In this document: positions 56,231-64,000 of the stretch, piece after piece | How positions within the stretch are numbered: the first letter of the stretch is position 1 | How the letters are laid out: each line of letters opens with the position of its first letter | Origin: Bufo bufo | Lineage: Eukaryota; Chordata; Amphibia; Anura; Bufonidae | Assembly (NCBI RefSeq): GCF_905171765.1 | Contig: NC_053394.1 | Location: forward strand, 157,923,256-157,987,255 | Length of the DNA stretch: 64,000 bases | Direction: 5' to 3' | The notes under the pieces: generated by a model | Told to the model about the DNA's origin: nothing | Databases searched by the model: none | Seen by the model: the letters and a program-made list of their open reading frames with translations, nothing else | Translations under genes and position numbers: made by a program

Positions 56231-56888
56231 ATGTCAGAGGGGAGGACAATAGCCGACTTCCTCATTCGCCAGACATAAAAAGAAGGAGAATGGTCTCTGA
56301 ATCGTCAGGTGTTTTAACAGATATGCCAGAAATGGGGAGTTCCACAATTAGACCTATTTGCCACGGAAAGCAACAGGCAAACCACAGAGTTTTGTTCCCT
56401 CTCCCAACGGGATCAGCCATTGTGGGTGGATGCACTTTCCCAGCCATGGCCAAAGTCCCTTCTTTATGCCTTCCCTGCCTTCAGTCTGATCGCAAAAGCA
56501 CTGATGAAGGTAGAGGAGGAAGGGGCCAGGGTGATTTTCATTGCTCCCTTCTGGCCAAGAAGATCATGGTTTCCCCTCCTACTCAGACTGTCTACAGGGA
56601 CATTCTGGACCCTTCCGTCAACACCGGACCTTCTCCACCAAGGTCCAGTACATCATCCCAAGATCAGCCAGCTAGATTTGACAGCCTGGAGACTGAACGC
56701 CTCACCTTGAGGAGAAAGGAGTTATCGGATGCTGTAATCTCCACACTGATGTTAAGTCGAAAGCCCACAACAGAGGACCTGGAACGCCTTCTTAACCTTC
56801 TCAGGTCATGTGGTTTCTCCAAAAATTCCACAAATTTTACAGTTTTTGCAGGCAGGACTAGATAATGGCCTTCAACCTGCAACACTTA

Positions 56889-58380
56889 GGCCTCTTTCAC
56901 ACGGGCGTTGCAGGAAAATGTGCGGGTGCGTTGCGGGAACATGCACGATTTTTCCGCGCGAGTGCAAAACATTGTAATGCGTTTTGCACTCGCGTGAGAA
57001 AAATCACGCATGTTTGGTACCCGAACTTCTTCATAGAAGTTCAGGCTTGGGATCGGTGTTCTGTAGATTGTATTATTTTCCCTTATAACATGGTTATAAG
57101 GGAAAATAATAGTATTCTGAATACAGAATGCATAGTAAAATAGCGCTGGAGGGATTAAAAAAAATTTAAAAATAATTTTACTTGCCTTAATCCACTTGAG
57201 CGCGCAGCCCGGCATCTCCTGTTTTCATCTTAGCTGTGTGCAGGAACAGGACCTGTGGTGACGTCACTCCGGTCATCACATGATCCATCACATGATCCAT
57301 CACATGATCTTTTACCATGGTGATGGATCATGTGATGACCGGAGTGACGTCACCACAGGTCCTGTTCCTGCACACAGCTAAGATGAAGACAGAAGGAGAT
57401 GCTGGGCTGCGCGATCAAGTGGATTAAGGTGAGTTAAAGAAAATATTTTTTATTTTTTTTTAACCCCTCCAGCGCTATTTTACTATGCATTCTGTATTCA
57501 GAATGCTATTATTTTCCCTTATAACCATGTTATATGGGAAAATAATAATCGGGTCTCCATCCCGATAGTCTCCTAGCAACCGTGCGTGAAAATCGCACTG
57601 CATCCGCACTTGCTTGAGGATGTGTCACGGATGGTGTACAGGAAACAAGACAATACCATATAAACAATGTCTCTCTGGATCCACAACTAAGGAACAAAGG
57701 GAGACCCCTGCAATAGACCTGCCGCTCTCCCTCACTGCTCAGCCTATGCGAACACCCCAAAGGTGGATGTCCGCATATCCACGTTCCTCGGCTATCTATT
57801 ACCTGAAGACCCTACAATAGTGAAGGGACACGACCACCGGCTCCCTCAATGACACGGAGGGAGTCAGGGTCACCTGGATCCAGAAAAGACAAAATCATAA
57901 ATACATAAACAGCACTTATCTTACTGACGACTGGGAACTGGGAACAGCATGCGCACACACACTCCAGGAAGTTGTATCAGCCGCACACTACTGCATTATG
58001 GGGAGGAACTTAAAGGGTAGCGATCAGTCTGACTGCATGACAGCTGAGATAGACTAACGAGATGAGAAACTAAACCAAAACAAAGAAATTCAAGGAGGAG
58101 GATCTGAGAAGCTCCTGTGAGCGCTTCTCAGCTGTCTGGCTGTGACAGGATGCTTGCGATTTTCAGGCAACCCCATTCACTTCTATGGGGCCTGCGTTGC
58201 GTGAAAAACGCAGAATATAGAGCATGCTGCGATTTTCACACAACGCACAAGTGATGCGTGAAAATCACCGCTCATGTGAACAGCCCCATAGAAATGAATG
58301 GGTCGGGATTCAGTGCGGGTGCAATGCGTTCAACTCACGCTTCGCATCTGCGCAGAATACTCGCCCATGTGAAAGGGGCC
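56889..58380. mobile_element. Palindromic MITE with TTA target, disrupting the recombinase
   Basis: Starts GGCCTCTTTCACACGGGCG, ends CGCCCATGTGAAAGGGGCC; TTA at 56886-56888 and 58381-58383. Without the nested LTR its length is about 960 bp, like 12659-13569. The centre with 'ccatcacatgatc' inverted copies is near 57312. Confidence 0.88.
57623..58147 (-). mobile_element. Solo LTR, 525 bp, nested in the palindromic MITE
   Basis: Begins TGTCACGGATGG and ends GGCTGTGACA (TG...CA), flanked by exact 5-bp repeats GGATG (57618-57622 and 58148-58152). Five-base duplications are typical of gypsy-like and other LTR elements. Strand not certain. Removing it restores the MITE text 'cttgaggatgcttgcg'. Confidence 0.85.
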
Positions 58381-59535
58381 TTAAGGTACAAGTATCGGCC
58401 TTAAGTGCATTCTTGGACATTAAGCTAGCAGACTCCCCGTTAATTAAACGATTTCTGAAAGGAGCTATGAGAAGTATTCCCATCTCCCATACTATTGTTC
58501 CAACCTGGGATCTCAACCTGGTTCTCTTGGTCCTGATGGATCCTCCGTTTGAACCAATTGAAGAAATCTCTCTTAAACTGCTCACCTTTAAGACGTTTTT
58601 TTCTCGTAGCAATAACAACTGCTAGGAGAGTCTGAAAGATACAAGCCTTTTCATGCAAATCCCCATATCTAGTGATTCTTGATGATCGTATAATCCTCAG
58701 ACACTGTCATCCTTTCTTCCAAAAGTTGTTTCCAGATTTCGTTTCGAACAGGAGGTCTCATTACCTTCCTTCTGCCCTTCTCCATCCTCGGAAAAGGAAG
58801 AGAAGTACCATAATCTGGACGTGAGAAGAAGCGTTCTATCTTACCTCCACATCACCAGTACCTTCAGGCGATCGGATCAGCTGTTTCTTCAATACCAGGG
58901 TCCTAACAAGGGGCTCGCAGCCAGCAAATCTTCCATAGCAACATGGATAAGGAATATGATCAGCTCAGTCTATCTTCAGAAGAATCTTCATCTTCCAGAT
59001 GGTATAAGAGCTCATTCTACTAGAGCAATGTCTTCTTCATGGGCAGAGTCTGCGTCCGTCTCATTAGACCAAACCTGTAAGGCGGCTATGTGGGCTAGCA
59101 CTATGACTTTTTTTTTTACTCATTACAGATTAGACATTCATAGAATCCCAGACTTGTCTTTCGGTCGCAGAGTTCTTTCAGCTGCTGTCCCTCCCCCTAG
59201 CATGACTACTCTGTCAATCCTCCTCTGAGTGCCGTTGTGGAGGCGCCGGGGAAAAGAGAAAATCGCTCTTACCAGTAATTGGTTTTTCCAATAGCCTCCA
59301 CAACGGCACTGTGATTTCCCACCCTTTTATTTATTTTTTTGATTATTACATAATGGTGTAATTTGTTTTGTTAATACATATATCTTTTCTTGCATCACTT
59401 CCGTGTTCTCTCTTATTGACTGAATAGGTAAGGGGAGGAGGCCCTTTAAATCTCGTGCTTCTACGTTTCCTGTCCTGGGGGCGGGGAAAACCAATTACCG
59501 GTAAGGGTAATTTTCTATTTTTTGTACTTACCGTA

Positions 59536-60476
59536 TGTAACGGAACGCCTAGCATCCCGACCGGGTACCTCCGTTGATAGTTGCTCCTAGTGCTTTCTGA
59601 GGACTCCAAGCACTCCACTTGACACCGTACGCACTGCAGACCCCACGAACCGCCGAAGCTTGGTTGAGGTCTCACCGTCTCCTACCCACCCTGGACCTAC
59701 GACAAGGCTCCAGGCTCCAGTGGATGAACCTCTCCTACATCCAGAGAGCAGGAACCAGGAACAAGCTCTTACAAGAGCTAATAGTATAGCCAGGGGAGTA
59801 TAGCAAATCTCCCAGCGTATAGCAATCCCCAGCGTCGATCAGTTACCCAAACACCAGCCTCAACATGATGAAGGATAAAACAGGAACTGACTGTACTTCA
59901 CATACAGCCTCTTTTATTCACAAACCAAAAACATAGTACTGCCCACAGGGTTTTGAAATACAACCAATCAATATATTACAACACATCCCCACAATGCATC
60001 ATGGTTTCCTCCTCTCTGTCCTGGAGACAACCGGGGAGTAATCCAATTATCTCTCAGGACAAAGGGAAATCGCCAATACACATGTGCGGACAACAGGACA
60101 GAAATCACCATTTAAACATACAATGTCACAACCCTTTTCAATACACAGACATTTAACATATTCCCAGACAGCTCAAGTCTGAGTGCATATTATTAGGTGA
60201 ATGGCACTCAGACAACATGAATACAATAAAATGAGCTAACTGGGTACCCTCACATAACATAAAATACAATTACACAGACAGATGGTTCTGTCACACATCT
60301 CAAAACCCCACATGTCCCCATATGGCTTGGATCTGAGCGCTCAGATGCCACAAACACAGTCAAATCGCCATGGGGTTTAAGTTTTGCATGGGCTGATGAG
60401 AGGGCCCATAATCCTGGGGCAAGAGGCTGGTAGCCAGGCCCCTCCAAAACCCAGTGGCGAGGTTGGTTTCGCCACA
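59536..60476. mobile_element. Solo LTR-like insertion, 941 bp, in DIRS element B
   Basis: Begins TGTAACGGAACGCC and ends GGTTTCGCCACA (TG...CA), flanked by CCGTA at 59531-59535 and 60477-60481. Joining the flanks gives 'cttaccgtaaaatctg', exactly the DIRS text of element A near 6030. No coding region inside. Confidence 0.8.
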
Positions 60477-60791
60477 CCGTAAAATCTGTTTCTTTTCCGT
60501 TCAGTGGGGGACACAGGTCCCACCCGTTCTCTTGTTTACGGGCCTTTTCTGGCTGTGTGGTTATGGGTTTGTACATAGTTTGGTTTTCCTGTTTTTGTCT
60601 TGCTTCTCCTACTGCTTTTGCACTAACTGATTTAGCTTAGTCCCTGTAGGAAGGATATAGCTGAAGGGAGGAGCTTACACTTTGTGTGCTTAGTGTCCGC
60701 CTCCTAGTGGCAACAGCTATACCCATGGTCAAGCCTGTGTCCCCCAATGAACGGAAGAGAAACTGATTTTACAGTAAGTACAAAAATCTAG

Positions 60792-61316
60792 TTTTTAGCC
60801 TGTGTGAAGAGCAGTGGGCAACCTGTGATACCCAAATTTCTGGTCACAAGGCATGCTTGCCTGTGTTATGTCAAAAAAAAGATTATTGGCATATTTTGTG
60901 TGGGAAGATACAGGTAATGGTGCACTGTGTGGCTATCTCTTGGACTCTCAGATATTGGCAGAATGGGGGTCCTCCAGACTTCTCTGTGGCACTCTAGAAA
61001 TGAGTGGATGAGATGGAGAGGTGGCTAAGCATGTGTCTGACTATCTTTATGGGAGAAAGGAAAATATGGCTTATTCACATAGACTACAAGGGAGAGAGCC
61101 TTGTAATTGAATGGTCTCTCTTTCTGGAGTATGAACAGCAGAGAAAGGGGACCCCTGCCTCCAATTAGATGGGAGTCCTGGAATTGAAACTGGCACCTAT
61201 TAGACATTCAGTATGCTGTAAAAGTCTCAATGGTAATGCCCCTTTAAATTTTATTGTGGCCCTTGGATTGGCTCGGTCGGACAGCATGAACCTAGGACTG
61301 CGTCTCTGCTCTAGAG
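60792..61316. other. Unassigned stretch
   Basis: The sequence shows no long open frame or repeat structure that I can name. The final 'ctctagag' is the left target copy of the next element. Confidence 0.4.
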
Positions 61317-61477
61317 CAGGGCTTGACAAATTTCCTTGGAATCTAGGAGCCAGCTAAAAAAGTTAGGAGCCAGGCGGAGCCGCGTCATAAAGCCCCTAGT
61401 AGGTGCCCCCATAGTGCCCCCCCCCACTTCTCCATAGAGCCTACCCAATAATGCTGTATGCCATGTTACATATACTG

Positions 61478-61750
61478 CCGCTCCGTCCTCGGACCCTATT
61501 GACTATAATGGGGACGGGCGTGGAGCTCCGGTGCAGTTCGCGGTGAGAGGCCGCCGGACTAAAAAGTTGGACATGCAGTACTTTTAGTCTGGCGGCCTTT
61601 CACCATGCACTGCCGTGCTGCGCCGGAGCTCCACACCCGTTATAGTCAATGGGGACAGAGCGGCGGTCCGGCGAAACAGCGGAAGGACGGATCCGACAGG
61701 GTGAACAGCCTGCTGGATCCATCCTGCAGCAAGTGTGAAAGTACCCTTAG
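61478..61750. repeat. MITE, left-truncated, palindromic, in the hAT element
   Basis: 'ggagctccggtgcagt' pairs with 'gcgccggagctcc', centre near 61570; ends AAGTGTGAAAGTACCC then TTA. Confidence 0.65.
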
Positions 61751-61852
61751 TTATATAGCTACTGAATGAGACAGAAGAAGGGATGCCTTTAACATATAGA
61801 TCTCCTTGAGAAGCCAATTTGATCCTAAAGGGTTAACTCAGACTGTAATCTA

Positions 61853-62350
61853 AGGCTACTTTCACACTAGCGTTCGGAGCGGATCCGTCTGATGTCTGCT
61901 CAGACGGATCCGCTCCTATAATGCAGACGTTTGCATCCGTTCAGAACGGATCCGTCTGCATTATAACTTAGAAAATTTTCTAAGTCAGAAAGTAGCCTGA
62001 GCGGATCCGTTCAGACTTTACATTGAAAGTCAATGGGGAACGGATCCGCTTGAAGATTGAGCCATATAGTGTCATCTTCAAGCGGATCCGTCCCCATTGA
62101 CTTCCATTATAAGTCTGGACGGATCCGCTCGCCTCCGCACGGCCAGGCGGACACCCGAACGCTGCAAGCAGCGTTCAGGTGTCCGCTCACTGAGCGGAGC
62201 GGAGGCTGAACGCTGGCAGGCGGATGCATTCTGAGCGGATCCGCCTCCACTGAGAATGCATTGGGGCCAGACGGATGCGTTCGGGGCCGCTCGTGAGCCC
62301 CTTCAAACGGAGCGCACGAGCGGACACCCGAACGCAGGTGTGAAAGTAGC
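61853..62350. mobile_element. MITE, GGCTACTTTCACACTAGCG family, full length
   Basis: Preceded by TAA; starts GGCTACTTTCACACTAGCG and ends GTGTGAAAGTAGC. Interior has 'ggatccgtctgatgtctgctc' hairpin and 'ggacacccgaacgctgcaag' with an inverted copy. Fuller version of 4960-5319. Confidence 0.8.
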
Positions 62351-63489
62351 AAACTGTGTCCTGTCACTATTATCTCTCTGCTCCTGTCCCTTAATCTTAT
62401 CACTGCTGCAACAAAAGCATCAGCCGACAGCCTCAGTGTAACCTGTTCTAGAGTCTGACTGATGGTTCTTTTAGCTCAAAGAATCGAATGAGTCTCTAAC
62501 TAATCGGATCTTTAGATTCTTTTAACCTGAGACTCATTCGATTCTTTCTAGACTCCCTCCTGTACTTGTGTCAGTGACTCAGAGCTGCTAGTCCTTGCCT
62601 GAGCTCTGATTGGTTGGTGGGCGGGGAGAGGAGGGGCTGGCAGAAGCAGCTTCCACTCTAGGATCAGATTACACTCCTCCCGAGCCCCTCCCCTCCCTGC
62701 TGCCAGCGTCTCGCTCTCTGTGTGCTGTGACGGAGCTGACTGAGGAGCTGTTTCACACGGTGCTGCCTCCGGACAGAACGGCAGCTCCTCACCCATCGCC
62801 CGGGCACCTTTGAAAACGGGCTGACAAATACCCAAGCGCCAGGACTAAATTCCTGGTCGCCATGGCGACCTGGCGCCTGGGATTTGTCGAGCCCTGCTCT
62901 AGAGGAAGGGGTAACATGGACTTTTGTAAACTTGCTGACTGAATGTGACATATAGAGGCTTTTTGTCCAGAAAGAGTATTACTCCTCTACTATATTTTTC
63001 CTGTACAGGAAACCTAGGTTCACATCTGCGGTGTATTTTCCATGAGAAAAAAAGAAAAATGCATTGCTACATCCAGCATATGGTGGAAACCATTGATGCC
63101 TGATGGAGCCTGTTTACTATAATGGTTGCCCATCAGGTTTCCATTATGCTGTCAGTCTGCCGGTCAAAATAGTACATGCTATTTCGAGCTGGATTTTTGA
63201 TGGAATCGGTGATGGAGGCTCCTAATGGTCCTCGCACAGCTACTTCGACTTCAAAATAAATACATATTGGTTTTAGAATGCAACAAGCCCACAAAATAGA
63301 ATATATGAAACAAATGAAAGAAAAATTCAGGTATTAGGGCAGGTTCTGCCTTTTTATATCTCGAGGTTTCCTGCTATTTTGGAGGAAACCTCTCAGATTC
63401 CAAAGTCTAGTTTGAAATGACCAACAAGCACTTATGAGATTCTTGATGGCCACACATCTTATCTAGCTCTCCTTATCTATATCATTTAA

Positions 63490-63721
63490 AGGGGTTGTCT
63501 CATCTTGCCCTTACTAAGAAGAGATGAAACTAAGCCCCGACAGTGGAGCAGGTCGGCACTGTGCTATTTCACCAGCTTCCATTGCAGTGCACCGACTCGG
63601 AAAAAGCTCCCATCGCAGCTGCTGAGACAGCGGACTGCCGGCCCACTCTACTGTCTCCCAACCGACTGATGGTCGGGCTTAATTTCATCTCATCTTAGTA
63701 ATGTGAGATGAGACGGCCCCT
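63490..63721. mobile_element. T2-like MITE, 232 bp
   Basis: TTAA at 63486-63489 and 63722-63725; ends AGGGGTTGTCTCATCTTG and GATGAGACGGCCCCT. The interior forms one large hairpin. 62905-63485 and 63726-64000 contain no recognised feature. Confidence 0.8.
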
Positions 63722-64000
63722 TTAATCACATATACACAGTGGGCACCTTTTACAAATTTTTTATGTAAAAAGTTTCAAATTATAAAGCACGCAATATTTG
63801 TACAATAATTTACGACTTTATTTTCTTTCAATGACACTTTTGAAAAGTGGGAGGGGAATAGTTTCCCGTTGCCTATCAATTGTACTATAACTTATGCCAA
63901 AAGCTAGCATCAATTATACTTCTATCTACTACATCTCATAGCTAGCATAAACTTGAATTTCTGGTGCACAGACCACCAGATGTGCCACATTTCTGCTTAA

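Larger units (their letters stand above)
56420..59226 (+). pseudogene. Tyrosine recombinase of DIRS element C, split by an insertion
   Basis: The N-terminal part (to 56885) ends with 'K-N-S-T-N-F-T-V-F-A-G-R'. After the 1.5-kb insertion it resumes at 58385 with 'V-S-A-L-S-A-F-L-D-I-K' and 'P-L-I-K-R-F-L-K-G-A-M-R-S'. The Arg I region 'A-R-R-V' (about 58622), the H-S-T-R box (about 59009) and 'F-T-H-Y-R-L-D' with the Tyr (about 59125) are recognisable. A stop after 58622 and shifts break it. The long T run 59107-59118 may have added a base. Confidence 0.75.
52928..59515 (+). mobile_element. DIRS-like retrotransposon C, nearly full length with frameshifts
   Basis: Inverted ends: left 52930-53010 ('gcacaagatttaaagggcct', 'cttacctattcagtc') and right 59400-59490 ('tgaatagg', 'aggccctttaaatctcgtgc'). 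Order: leader, gag-like ORF 53630-54118, reverse transcriptase and RNase H 54950-56230, then a tyrosine recombinase at 56700-59226 that is split by an insertion at 56889-58380. The internal complementary region is at 59250-59310. Its sequence family differs from A and B. Confidence 0.85.
52100..60791 (+). mobile_element. DIRS-like retrotransposon B, host of a nest of insertions
   Basis: The left ITR (52105-52250) matches the inverted right ITR (about 60610-60791, ending 'aaaaatctag'). The left end runs directly into a recombinase remnant at 52253, so the gag, RT and RNase H part is lost. At 52927 the sequence breaks at 'aactagatttt' where DIRS element C begins; it resumes after 59515 as 'tttttgtacttaccgta', is broken again by a solo LTR (59536-60476), and continues 'ccgtaaaatctgtttctttt'. 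Same family as element A. Confidence 0.85.
61317..62896. mobile_element. hAT-type non-autonomous element, 1.58 kb
   Basis: Ends CAGGGCTTGACAAAT and the complement of ATTTGTCGAGCCCTG, flanked by an exact 8-bp duplication CTCTAGAG (61309-61316, 62897-62904). Contains a MITE end at 61478-61750 and a full MITE at 61853-62350. The 62460-62800 part is GC-rich with an inverted 'aagaatcgaatgagtctc' pair (62480-62546). No transposase. Confidence 0.88.

Noticed and set aside
57623..58147. A DNA transposon with TGTCAC ends
   Set aside because: The TG...CA ends with an exact 5-bp duplication and no further inverted repeat fit a solo LTR better; a DNA element with 5-bp targets cannot be fully excluded.

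Overview
This window is a piece of an anuran amphibian (frog or toad) nuclear genome. It has spliced eukaryotic genes, a vertebrate C2H2 zinc-finger gene with KRAB-type exons, CR1, DIRS, Tc1, hAT and Kolobok/T2-like transposable elements, and abundant palindromic MITEs. The exon style (an 'E-E-D/G-E-D-L-x-D-I-K-x-E' acidic exon and a 'P-E-R-C-P-S-P-L-Y-S-Q' exon ahead of one long finger exon) is that of the expanded frog zinc-finger families. The species cannot be named from the sequence.

Three zinc-finger-family genes can be read. Gene L (minus strand) has a putative promoter and 5' exon near 11.93-12.06 kb and coding exons at 7056-6933, 1881-1780, 1156-1033 (KRAB A box) and 925-828; its fingers lie off the left edge. 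Gene M (minus strand) starts near 43.2 kb. It has a series of small exons between 39.5 and 32.9 kb and ends in one large exon (29598-27839) with 17 good C2H2 fingers and one degenerate finger. Gene P (plus strand) starts head to head with gene M at about 43.4 kb and has coding exons at 45477-45587, 48686-48877 and 48956-49079 (KRAB A box); no finger exon is found before the right edge. All junctions described were checked by hand for splice sites and reading phase, and the M exons at 36.3-27.8 kb and the L and P series join in frame.

Nearly everything else is mobile DNA. Left part: a DIRS-like tyrosine-recombinase retrotransposon at 3.0-6.35 kb whose middle is replaced by palindromes and a minisatellite, a CR1 LINE 3' end at 7.8-8.8 kb, a 911-bp palindromic MITE at 12.7-13.6 kb, a broken Ulp1-type peptidase plus PHD-like remnant at 13.9-14.4 kb, a TTAA-flanked 4.2-kb element made of alternating inverted repeats at 16.6-20.8 kb, and a TTAA-flanked 2.3-kb element carrying a nine-copy 109-bp array and a nested hAT element at 21.3-23.6 kb. 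Middle: palindromic MITEs at 26.3-27.4 kb and many TTAA-flanked T2-like elements inside gene M introns. Right part: an internally deleted Tc1 element at 46.4-47.4 kb, and a deep nest at 52.1-60.8 kb in which a DIRS element holds another DIRS element, which holds a palindromic MITE, which holds a solo LTR; a second solo LTR sits in the outer DIRS. A hAT element with an exact 8-bp target duplication closes the window at 61.3-62.9 kb.

The most notable points are the repeated in-frame two-exon module of gene M, the divergent promoter shared by two zinc-finger genes, the nest of insertions whose order can be read from target duplications, and the large self-complementary elements. No bacterial-type operon, CRISPR array or complete autonomous element was seen.
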